Source of the DNA: Anaerolinea sp.
GTDB lineage: Bacteria; Chloroflexota; Limnocylindria; Limnocylindrales; CSP1-4
Length of the DNA: 44,013 bases
Direction: 5' to 3'
NCBI GenBank assembly: GCA_013822395.1
Contig: PNKK01000020.1
Span: 1-44,013 of the forward strand
The notes beneath the pieces were generated by a model. The model did no database searches. It was not told the DNA's origin and was given only the letters and a program-made list of their open reading frames with translations. Positions within the stretch are counted from its first letter, which is position 1, and the number at the start of each line of letters is the position of its first letter. Below, piece after piece: positions 32,674 through 39,410 of the stretch. A program made the position numbers and the translations under genes.

Positions 32674-32825
32674 TGGTCGACCCGTCGACCATCCGACGAA
32701 GGAGCGCGGTCCGAGGGGCCCGCCGGTCCGGCCTCGGCTGCTGGATGGTCGACCCGTCGACCATCCGACGAAGGAGCGCGGGCTCGGCCGGCGTCAGGTT
32801 CGTCGCATGGTCGATTCGTGGACCA
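32674..32825. repeat. Two exact 36-bp palindromic repeats, 72-bp period, plus a degenerate third dyad
   Basis: A 36-base sequence starting with the near-perfect palindrome TGGTCGAC-CC-GTCGACCA and ending GACGAAGGAGCGCGG occurs exactly at 32674-32709 and 32746-32781, with 36 unrelated bases between. A degenerate dyad (TGGTCGATTCGTGGACCA) lies at 32808-32825. The region (32600-32902) between acyP and the convergent SDR gene holds no supportable gene. The palindromes could form hairpins at the ends of both convergent transcripts. Confidence 0.82.
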
Positions 32826-32902
32826 GCCGAGGCACGAGGCTGGGCGGCGGGGACGGGCCGACACGGCCGGAGGGCAAACAGCGTCGTCGTGATGGATCAG
32901 CG

Positions 32903-33694
32903 CTACGGCAGCCCGGCGATGAGCCCGCCGTCAACCGCGGTGAACGTCCCGTTCTGATACGCCGCCTGCTCCGAGCAGAGCCAGGCCACGTAGCTGGCGA
33001 ACTCCTCCGGCGCGCCGTAGCGGCGCGCCGGGATCGTCGCGAGGTGACCGGCGCGGACCTCCTCGATCGAGCGGCCGGTCCGCTCGGCGGCGGCCCGGTC
33101 CAGCTGTTCGATCCGGGGTGTCGCGTGGCGCCCGGGCAGCGCACCGTTGACGGTCACGCCCTCCGCCGCGACGGCCCGTGAGGCCGTCTTGAGCCACGCG
33201 ACCAGCGCACTCCGGCCGGCATTCGAGTAGGCGAGCTCGTCGATCGGCTGTCGGACTGCGTACGAGAGGATCGCGACGACGCGGCCCCAGCCGCGCTCGC
33301 GCATGGCCGGCAGGAGCGCCGTCGCGAGCTCGATCGGGGAGGTGACCAGGAGCTGGATGGCGGCCGCCCAGCCGGCTGGGTCCGTGGCCGTGGGATCGAC
33401 GGGCGGCGGGCCGCCCGCGTTGAGGACGACGATGTCGATCCCTCCGAGGGTTTCGACCGCGGCCGCGGCCAGCGTCCGCGGCGCAGCCGGATCGGCCAGA
33501 TCGGCCGCCAGCGCCACGGCCCGAACGCCGTGCCGCTCGCGCAGCTCCGCCGCCACGGTCTCGAGAACGTCCGCCCGCCGGGCGGAGACGGCGACGTCAC
33601 AGCCCTCGGCTGCGAGCCGCTCGGCGACCGCCCGGCCGAGGCCGCTCGAGGCCCCGCCCACGAGGGCCCGCCGCCCGTGAATCCCGAGATCCAT
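32903..33694 (-). CDS. Short-chain dehydrogenase/reductase, divergent catalytic site
   Basis: A 263-residue Rossmann-fold protein. The NAD(P)-binding GGASSGLGRAVAERL, VLNAGGPPP and the C-terminal GAPEEFASYVAWLCSEQ followed by NGTFTAVDGG are typical SDR motifs. Ser144 and Tyr156 are present, but the catalytic YxxxK reads YSNAG, with Gly160 in the lysine position. This pattern (SNAGR instead of SxSK) is known from a divergent subgroup of FabG-like proteins. AGGAGG lies 10 bases before ATG 33694. Substrate unknown. Confidence 0.85.
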   Translation of the reverse strand: MDLGIHGRRALVGGASSGLGRAVAERLAAEGCDVAVSARRADVLETVAAELRERHGVRAVALAADLADPAAPRTLAAAAVETLGGIDIVVLNAGGPPPVDPTATDPAGWAAAIQLLVTSPIELATALLPAMRERGWGRVVAILSYAVRQPIDELAYSNAGRSALVAWLKTASRAVAAEGVTVNGALPGRHATPRIEQLDRAAAERTGRSIEEVRAGHLATIPARRYGAPEEFASYVAWLCSEQAAYQNGTFTAVDGGLIAGLP

Positions 33695-33742
33695 CCGCGC
33701 CCGTCCTCCTTCCTCCGCTCGCCCGGTGGCCGAAGCGTACAA

Positions 33743-33773
33743 CCCATCTGCCGAATGCCGCCCGGCAGATGGG
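33743..33773. promoter_or_regulatory. Perfect 11-bp inverted repeat, candidate operator
   Basis: CCCATCTGCCG (33743-33753) and CGGCAGATGGG (33763-33773) are exact reverse complements around a 9-base centre, so the arm centres are 20 bases apart, about two helical turns. It lies in the divergent gap between the SDR gene (start 33694) and the small rightward gene (start 33821), a good place for a dimeric repressor to act on both. It could also be a hairpin. No regulator gene is adjacent. Confidence 0.65.
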
Positions 33774-33820
33774 ACCTGCGGGCTATTCCCGGCGGACGGC
33801 ACCAGGCCGATGCTGTCCAC

Positions 33821-34099
33821 GTGGAAGAAGCCTCCATTGCCCACGAGCTGCCTGAGCTCTACCGAGCCGTCCTGGAACGCGTTCTGTCGCTCGAGCTGAC
33901 CGGCCATCGCCGGGAGGCCGAGCTGATCCGACGCGAGGCGGTCGCGGCCTACTCGCGGGCCTGGGACGACCTCGCTCGGCGGCGCCTGGAGCAGCTCCTG
34001 GCCCGCGCCGAGCGGGTCCTCGACGGGCACGAGCGACCGCGCATCGAACGGGCGACCCGCACGGCGCTCCTGGCCATCCGCTGGCCGCGTCCGGCCTGA
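33821..34099 (+). CDS. Small helical protein of unknown function
   Basis: A 92-residue, strongly charged, probably all-helical protein (ASIAHELPELYRAVLERVLS, then RREAELIRREAVAAYSRAW, then an Arg/Leu-rich helix). GTG 33821 gives a compact product; no good ribosome site is visible. No family recognised. It is followed by the 48-bp tandem repeat region and then by the nuclease-like operon on the same strand. The opposite-strand frame is less protein-like. Confidence 0.5.
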   Translation: MEEASIAHELPELYRAVLERVLSLELTGHRREAELIRREAVAAYSRAWDDLARRRLEQLLARAERVLDGHERPRIERATRTALLAIRWPRPA

Positions 34100-34112
34100 C
34101 CGAGCGTACCGG

Positions 34113-34284
34113 CTCCCCGCCGCGCGCTCCCCACCGCGCGCCCCCCACCGCGTGCCCGCGCCCCCCACCGCGCGCTCCCCACCGCACGCCCCCCACCGCG
34201 TGCCCGCGCTCCCCACCGCGCGCCCCCCACCGCACGCCCCCCACCGCGTGCCCGCGCTCCCCACCGCGCGCCCGCGCCCCCACC
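34113..34284. repeat. 48-bp GC-only tandem repeat (about 3.5 copies)
   Basis: The anchor GTGCCCGCG recurs at 34152, 34200 and 34248, giving a 48-base period. Each period is made of three shorter CCCCACCGCG-type units, almost free of A and T. It begins just after the stop of the small helical gene and ends about 55 bases before the GTG of the next gene. ORFs through it are pure repeat translation and are not annotated. One strand is very C-rich and could form unusual DNA structure. Confidence 0.88.
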
Positions 34285-34339
34285 ACGGCACCCGCGGTGT
34301 CCGGCCACGGCACCCGCGCCTGGCGGGTAGGCTTTCCGG

Positions 34340-34645
34340 GTGACCGACCTTCAGGCCGCCGTCGAGCGAGTGGTTGCCGCGCTCGGACGGCTGGCCGCCG
34401 TGGGCGAGACGATCCAGGATGAATGGATCTACGTCCACGACCTCGAGACCGTCTGGACCGCGCGCCTCCGGGCCGTCGCCGCGGGGCAGGGATCGATGGC
34501 CGCGCCGCCCTGGCCCGAGATCGAGGCGGCGCTGAGCGGGCTGGTCGCCGAGGCGGATCGGATCGCCGATCCACACCGCGCGATCGACTGGCTGTCGACG
34601 CTTCCCCAGGCGACCCTCGTCGCCCTCGGCGAGGCAGCCTGGTGA
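34340..34645 (+). CDS. Small protein paired with nuclease-like gene
   Basis: A 101-residue acidic, probably helical protein starting at GTG 34340 (MTDLQAAVERVVAALGRL, DEWIYVHDLETVWTARL, DRIADPHRAIDWLSTLP). No family recognised. Its stop overlaps the GTG of the nuclease-like gene (GTGA), so the two are translated together and probably work as partners. The antitoxin-like size and order (small gene first, nuclease second) suggest an inhibitor or adaptor, which is inference. Confidence 0.65.
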   Translation: MTDLQAAVERVVAALGRLAAVGETIQDEWIYVHDLETVWTARLRAVAAGQGSMAAPPWPEIEAALSGLVAEADRIADPHRAIDWLSTLPQATLVALGEAAW

Positions 34646-35337
34646 GGTTTCAGGACGCGGCGAGGGACGCGCGCGCGGTCGTGTACGCGGGGGTCCAGGC
34701 GGACCCGCTCGTCGCGCGCGCGACGGCGCTCCTGGCCGACGCGACCCCGGCCCAGCGCGTCCTCGCGCGGGCGGTGATGAACGGCGAATCGACGGACCCC
34801 GCCGCGTGGCGGGTCATGTTCCCGACACTCTTCGGGTCTTCCGCAACGGCCACCGGCACGACCGAGCGTGATCGGTGCGAGGCGATTCTCGACGCGTCGC
34901 TCGCCATCGCGGGGCGCGGCGATCAGGTTCGGAGCCAGTTTCGCGGCGCGATCGTGGAGGCGATCGCAGAGCTTCTCCTCGCTCGGCGGGTACCCTCGGG
35001 CGCGATCCGGCGGGAGCGGCGGATCCTGTTCGACGGGGTGGTTGCGGAAATCCACCCGTACGACGTCACGGTCGAGACGCCGGGTGCCGCCGAGGCCTAC
35101 GACTGCAAATGGGGTGCGCGCGGCATCTCCCCGGACGTGCTCCACCAGCTCGACGACGCGCGGGCCCACGCCGCGGCCGAGGGCGAGCGCCTGCTCCCGG
35201 TCCTCGTCGTCTTCGATGCCCGTCGCTCGTGCGAGGTCCGGCTTGCCCGCCAGACCGCGCCGCGGACCGGCACGCGCCTCGTCACGATCGAGACTCTGGA
35301 CCGTCTCGCCGGCCGGCGCCCCGAGCCGCCAAGGTGA
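34642..35337 (+). CDS. PD-(D/E)XK nuclease-like protein
   Basis: A 231-residue protein of unnamed family. The central part carries a textbook restriction-endonuclease-fold pattern: Glu106 in a helix (SQFRGAIVEAIAELLL), Asp141 in a strand (HPYDVTVETPG) and Asp154-Cys-Lys156 (AEAYDCKWGARG), that is D-x12-DxK. A helix (DVLHQLDDARAHAAAEGERL) and a hydrophobic strand (LLPVLVVFDA) follow, as in the fold. The N-terminal 95 residues are helical and unrecognised. It is coupled to the small gene before it and to the thioesterase after it by GTGA overlaps. Metal-dependent DNA or RNA cleavage is inferred; the target is unknown. Confidence 0.72.
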   Translation: MRFQDAARDARAVVYAGVQADPLVARATALLADATPAQRVLARAVMNGESTDPAAWRVMFPTLFGSSATATGTTERDRCEAILDASLAIAGRGDQVRSQFRGAIVEAIAELLLARRVPSGAIRRERRILFDGVVAEIHPYDVTVETPGAAEAYDCKWGARGISPDVLHQLDDARAHAAAEGERLLPVLVVFDARRSCEVRLARQTAPRTGTRLVTIETLDRLAGRRPEPPR

Positions 35338-36119
35338 CCCTCGATCCGGGCCTGACCGGACACCAGGACCGCCCCGTGCCGGGCATCGACAACGGGTTCG
35401 TCGCGGGCTACCGCGTTCGCTTCGACGAGGCCGGCGCCACCGGGCAGGTCCAATCCTCGGCCCTCCTTCGCTACGCCTCGGACATCGCCTGGCGTCACTC
35501 GGAGGAGCTCGGCTTCGATCGGACCTGGTACGCCCAGCAGGGCCGATGGTGGGTCGTCAGGGCCGTGGAGCTGGAGGTCCGCCAGCCCGTTCCGATGGGC
35601 CGGACCCTGCGCGTGGCGACGGCGGTCGTGGGCCATCGCCGGATCTGGGCCCGGCGGCGGGGCGAGTTCTGCCTCCCGGACGGCACGCTTGCCGCGGTGG
35701 CCGTCGCGGATTGGGTGATCGTGGACGACCGCGGCCGGCTCCTGCGGATCCCGGAGGACTTCGGGCACGCCTTCCCGAACCCCGAGCTCGAGGGCGAGAT
35801 CATCCGCGTGGTCCTGCCCTCGGCCCCTCTGGACGCGGCACGGCTCGTCCTCCACGTGCGGCCGCAGGACGTCGACCCGATGGGCCACGTCAACAACGCC
35901 GTCTACCTGGACTGGTTCGAGGAGGCGGTGGTCGCCGCCGGCGCCCCGGAGGTCACGACGACCATCCCTCGGCGCGTGGCGCTCGAGTTTGCTGCCTCGG
36001 CCGAGCCCGGCGACGCCGTCGAGGCGGTCGCCTGGCGAGCGGACGACGGCTGGTGGCTGCGCCTCACCCGCCAATCGGACGGCGCCGATCTCGTCCGCGG
36101 GCGACTGTCCCGAGCTTGA
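35334..36119 (+). CDS. Acyl-ACP thioesterase-like double hotdog protein
   Basis: A 261-residue protein with two hotdog folds. The first (about 20-140) has YRVRFDEAGATGQVQSSALL and YASDIAWRHSEELGF; the second (about 165-260) has LVLHVRPQDVDPMGHVNNAV followed by YLDWFEEAV, the motif with the catalytic Asn and His of acyl-ACP and acyl-CoA thioesterases. It would release free acids from acyl carriers in the cytoplasm. The GTG start overlaps the nuclease-like gene's stop. The biochemical link with its operon partners is not obvious. Confidence 0.83.
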   Translation: MTLDPGLTGHQDRPVPGIDNGFVAGYRVRFDEAGATGQVQSSALLRYASDIAWRHSEELGFDRTWYAQQGRWWVVRAVELEVRQPVPMGRTLRVATAVVGHRRIWARRRGEFCLPDGTLAAVAVADWVIVDDRGRLLRIPEDFGHAFPNPELEGEIIRVVLPSAPLDAARLVLHVRPQDVDPMGHVNNAVYLDWFEEAVVAAGAPEVTTTIPRRVALEFAASAEPGDAVEAVAWRADDGWWLRLTRQSDGADLVRGRLSRA

Positions 36120-36145
36120 AGGGACGCATGGAGAGCGGAGCTGGG

Positions 36146-36559
36146 TCAGGGCAGGAGCTCGAGGACCGCAACGTGACGCGACCGGATGACGCTGAAGTCG
36201 CGGCGGTCGAGCGTATAGAGCCGAGTCGACCCGAGGCGCTCCGCCATGGCCACGATGGTCGCGTCGACCAGCCCGATGTCGGCCTCGCGATAGCGGTCGA
36301 TCAAGTCCGCGGCGCGCTCCAGATCCGGGGCCGCTGACGGCTCGATCGCCCAGGGGCCGGCGGCAAGGCCCCGCAGCCATGCCGATTCGGCCGCCGGGCC
36401 AAGGCGGCTGCCGATCAGCTGTGCTGTCTCGACGACAACGGGCAACGGAACGACGAGCGAACCTCGTTCAGCGGCGATCACCGCGGCCACGGCGGCGTGC
36501 CGCGGCTCGCTGGTCCGCAGCAACGCGGCCTTCCCGACGAACGGCTGACGGTCCGTCAC
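36146..36559 (-). CDS. VapC-like PIN-domain protein, apparently without VapB
   Basis: A 137-residue PIN protein from GTG 36559. Acidic residues fit the active site: Asp3, Glu44 (VVVETAQLIGS), Asp99 (ADIGLVDATIVAMAERLG) and Asp118 (LYTLDRRDF). VapC toxins are Mg-dependent RNases. The N-terminus is odd: TDRQPFVGKA replaces the usual VxDTS-type strand, and the same frame runs upstream as unrecognisable sequence, so the 5' end may have been exchanged. The 170 bases upstream contain no VapB-like gene. It may be a decayed or orphan toxin. Confidence 0.7.
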   Translation of the reverse strand: MTDRQPFVGKAALLRTSEPRHAAVAAVIAAERGSLVVPLPVVVETAQLIGSRLGPAAESAWLRGLAAGPWAIEPSAAPDLERAADLIDRYREADIGLVDATIVAMAERLGSTRLYTLDRRDFSVIRSRHVAVLELLP

Positions 36560-36729
36560 GACGCCGGCCTTTCGGCCACACCTTATGTGTCGGGAACGCT
36601 TCTCGCGGTTCGCCGGGTTCTCGGGCGGGTCGGGCTGACACGAGGTCTCGACACCCTGCTCCTCGAGAGCACGGATCGACGTTGGCGTCAGGCCGGTCGG
36701 GCCGATCAGGGGCGCCGCACGCGCTACCC

Positions 36730-37365
36730 TCAGATGACCCTTCGCCCTCGGATCATGTCTGGCTGTAGCTCGGTGGCGGCCACGATATGACGACGGTTGA
36801 TCAGGGCGAACCCGTAGCGGGAGATGACGCGGCGGTCGGCGAGGGATCGGGTCCGCACGTCTGTCATGGGGATCCACGACGGATCATGCGATTCGATGAA
36901 GGCCGCGAGGACCGCCTCGGGGTTCAGATGGACCTCACCCGTCAGGGTGTGACCGGGGGTCACCACGATAAGATGGGAGGCCCGGGTCGGCCGGAACTCC
37001 GACCCCATGGACTCACGCTCATCGACGTCGGCCATCTCTCCGATGAGCGTCACTTCGTCGGGGTTCACCCAGATGCTGGGCGAGGTCACCTTCGTCGGGT
37101 CGCCGTTGCGCCGCAGGACGGTGACGTCGCGGAGCGCGATGAGCCCATCGTGGTTGTTCACGAAGTCGGTCAGCCGATTGTGGTTGCCGATGTTGACGGT
37201 TCCCGAGAGCCGGAGGTGTTGACCAACGAGCTCGATCGGGAGCCCTTCCGCTGGCGCCGCTGGTACCGGCATCGCGACCGCCCCGAGACCGAGGGCTTCA
37301 AGATGCGTCGCCGCATCTCCATCGACGATGTCGTTGTCGCCGTCGGGGCGCGGTTGATCGATCAT
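36730..37365 (-). CDS. Protein with two similar beta domains, unknown function
   Basis: A 211-residue protein from ATG 37365 with GGAG seven bases upstream. Two related segments follow an N-terminal linker: residues about 48-115 (HLRLSGTVNIGNHNRLTDFV, VTVLRRNGDPTKV, VTLIGEM) and about 130-200 (HTLTGEVHLNPEAVLAAFIE, DVRTRS, HIVAATEL). Each has a GxVHL-type strand, a DFVN/AFIES turn, and a closing hydrophobic strand. This resembles small beta proteins of the DUF6812 type, a tentative match. No signal peptide. Its stop lies 170 bases before vapC on the same strand. Confidence 0.65.
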   Translation of the reverse strand: MIDQPRPDGDNDIVDGDAATHLEALGLGAVAMPVPAAPAEGLPIELVGQHLRLSGTVNIGNHNRLTDFVNNHDGLIALRDVTVLRRNGDPTKVTSPSIWVNPDEVTLIGEMADVDERESMGSEFRPTRASHLIVVTPGHTLTGEVHLNPEAVLAAFIESHDPSWIPMTDVRTRSLADRRVISRYGFALINRRHIVAATELQPDMIRGRRVI

Positions 37366-37521
37366 GGCGCGGCTCCGTCATTGTCTTGCGTCGCCGACGT
37401 CGGGAACGTCGTCCTGAAGGCGTGAGCAACTCCGGCACGCAGCGCGGATCACCTTGCGTCCCCGCGATTGTAGTGCCCGCGGGTCCAGTCGCGTCGGAGG
37501 ACGGCCGGACTTGACGAACAC

Positions 37522-38418
37522 TCAGGGTTCGTGGAACTCGGCTGGGGTCTCCTCGGCGGGAGTGGCGGCGGCATCAGAAACGGTGGCCGGAGCGGCCGCG
37601 GGAGCACGGCGCCGCCGGCCCTTGGGCCGCGGGGTGCGCACCGCCGGCCACCAATCGCACGCGCACAGGCCGCGTGGACAGCCCACATGGGGCAAGCGCG
37701 GCGTGCGCAGCTCATCGGCGATCCGGATGATCCGCTCGTTGTCGGCACGACAGGCACCACAGCAAGACGCCCCGACCAACTCCGCTTCGGGTGAGACCGT
37801 CGCGAGTTGACGGAGCGTCGCCGCCATGCCCTCCCGGTGGAGCGCGACGACATCGTCGGCGGGAGGCGCGCTGCCACCAGCCTCCTCGAAGAGCGCCGCA
37901 GCCTGTCGCCGCCGCAGTCGGGACACATCCTCCCAGCGCTTGTCGTGGCGGGCGGCCCGGACGGCACGTTCCACTGCGACGAGGTAGAGGGTCCGGGCGG
38001 ATCGCACGGCCGCGGCCGTCGGCGGCCCGTCCGCGACGCGCTTGCGGCGATCAGCTGGCACGCCTACCAGCCGCCCGAGCTGGAGCCAGCCGTTCCGTTG
38101 GCGTGACCACGTGTGCTCCAGGGTTCCACGATGGCGCTCCGCCTCGAAGACCTCGACCGACGCTTCCGCCAGGTAGATCGCCCGCCCGCCGGAGTGTCGG
38201 ACGACGATACGGCGGCGGCAGCGCGGGCAGAGCCGTGTGCTCCTGGGCGGCGGATCGAGCACGATCCCGCAGTTCAGACAGGCGACCGCCACGACGGCCG
38301 CCGGGGACTCCGGCGGTTCCGCGGTCATCGCCGGTGGCGTAACGTCCAATGGCGCCTCAAAGCTCCCGGCGGAACGATCCAGCCCAAGGAGCCTCCGAAG
38401 GAGCGCGATCTGGACCAC
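37522..38418 (-). CDS. Zinc-ribbon protein with a second Cys cluster
   Basis: About 298 residues. An N-terminal zinc ribbon is formed by ACLNCG and LCPRCRR, followed by an Arg/Glu-rich helical region (residues about 110-215) that resembles a coiled coil. A second cluster of cysteines and a histidine (ASCCGACRAD, LPHVGCPRGLCACDWWP) could bind another zinc. The last 40 residues are Ala/Pro/Arg-rich. Start is uncertain: GTG 38418 (VVQIALLRRLLGLD) or ATG 38328 (MTAEPPESP); the frame is open to 38490. Function unknown; the second cluster loosely recalls phage head-morphogenesis proteins, a weak comparison. Confidence 0.6.
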   Translation of the reverse strand: MVQIALLRRLLGLDRSAGSFEAPLDVTPPAMTAEPPESPAAVVAVACLNCGIVLDPPPRSTRLCPRCRRRIVVRHSGGRAIYLAEASVEVFEAERHRGTLEHTWSRQRNGWLQLGRLVGVPADRRKRVADGPPTAAAVRSARTLYLVAVERAVRAARHDKRWEDVSRLRRRQAAALFEEAGGSAPPADDVVALHREGMAATLRQLATVSPEAELVGASCCGACRADNERIIRIADELRTPRLPHVGCPRGLCACDWWPAVRTPRPKGRRRRAPAAAPATVSDAAATPAEETPAEFHEP

Positions 38419-38700
38419 CTCATCTCGTATGGGCCGACGGAGCGCCGGGACGACGCGAACGGAGCGCCACGTCGAACAGCAGCACGCCAATTCCCGGCCA
38501 CCCAGGACCCGGTCAGGGTACTCCGGAGTGACCCGGCGTTGGCTCGCAACAGTGTGTCCGGAGAGCGTCTGGCACGGCTGGGGATTGCCCTCGGTCGGCC
38601 CGGGGCAGGCGTGTGGTCCGGGCGGGCGACGGGGACCACGATGAGGCCATCGATCGACGAGAAGTCATGCGGATCGGGAGAGCAGGATATGGGTGCTCAT
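38419..38700. other. Intergenic, no gene seen
   Basis: Between the zinc-ribbon gene and the 20-bp tandem repeat no supportable gene was found. The zinc-ribbon frame is open as far as 38490 and may begin there. The rest has no recognised motif. Confidence 0.4.
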
Positions 38701-38760
38701 GTTACCAGGGCCGCCAGGAGGTTACCAGGGCCGCCAGGAGGTTACCAGGGCCGCCAGGAG
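38701..38760. repeat. 20-bp tandem repeat, three perfect copies
   Basis: GTTACCAGGGCCGCCAGGAG is repeated three times head to tail with no change, about 100 bases before the AhpD-like gene. The 20-base unit (two helical turns) would place each copy on the same DNA face, as in a cluster of protein-binding sites. It does not look like an end of a known mobile element. Confidence 0.93.
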
Positions 38761-38858
38761 GCGGATGTCGTGGTTCTGCGCATACTGCGGCCCATGCCAC
38801 AATCGGCCGCGACGATCCATATCGAGCCGGCGGACTGCAGCTCAGAGAGGTTGAACCG

Positions 38859-39410
38859 TTGCCGCGAATCGAGCCACTCGAGTACCAGACCGCCACGCCG
38901 GACGAGCACGCCACGCTCGATTGGATCGCCGGGCGATGGGGCCGCACAACGAACATGAAACGGACCCTGGCACGCTCGCCCATCGCCCTGCGCGCGCTGA
39001 TGGAGTGGTATCCGCTGCACGACGCCGTGCTGCCCGTCCTCGGCGAACGCCTGACCGCGATCTTCTGCCATGCGATCTCGTCGCAGAGCGACTGCCTGAT
39101 CTGCTCGACCTACTTCCGTCGCGAGCTGATCGATGCCGGCGAGAACCCGGATGCGCTCGTGCTGGACGACCGCGAGCGAGCCGTTGTCGCCTTCGGCCGC
39201 CAGATCACGACCGATGCGAACGGCGTCGACGATGCGCTCTACGCACGGCTGGCCGCGCTCTTCACGCCGGAGCAGATCGTCGAGCTGACGGCCTTCGGGG
39301 CGTTGATGATCGCCACCAACGTGTTCAACAATGCGCTGCGGGTCGATCTGGACGACGACCTGCAGCGGTACCGGCTGCCACGAGTGGCGGATGGAGCCGC
39401 CCATGGCTGA
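38859..39410 (+). CDS. AhpD-like / carboxymuconolactone decarboxylase-family protein
   Basis: A 183-residue helical protein of the AhpD-like superfamily. The redox motif Cys79-x-x-Cys82 lies in HAISSQSDCLICSTYFRREL, and LVLDDRERAVVAFGRQIT and TPEQIVELTAFGALMIATNV are conserved helices. Members reduce peroxides or act as thiol oxidoreductases. TTG 38859 is favoured because GAGAGG lies 8 bases before it and homology begins there. Its 3' end overlaps the SDR start by 8 bases, so the pair is co-translated. Confidence 0.8.
   Translation: MPRIEPLEYQTATPDEHATLDWIAGRWGRTTNMKRTLARSPIALRALMEWYPLHDAVLPVLGERLTAIFCHAISSQSDCLICSTYFRRELIDAGENPDALVLDDRERAVVAFGRQITTDANGVDDALYARLAALFTPEQIVELTAFGALMIATNVFNNALRVDLDDDLQRYRLPRVADGAAHG

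Noticed and set aside
32674..32781. CRISPR mini-array (repeat-spacer-repeat)
   Set aside because: The repeat is dominated by a long palindrome and only two exact copies exist; a gene-end hairpin element fits better.
34152..34343. A 63-codon open frame with 16-residue repeats
   Set aside because: It is only the translation of the 48-bp tandem repeat, with no start signal.
36560..36729. A VapB antitoxin gene before vapC
   Set aside because: The three minus-strand frames show no AbrB/MazE, RHH or Phd-like sequence and no ribosome site; only an odd continuation of the vapC frame is open.
37791..38342. Plus-strand frames opposite the zinc-ribbon gene
   Set aside because: Composition is Arg/Pro-rich noise, while the minus strand has paired CxxC motifs and hydrophobic patterning.
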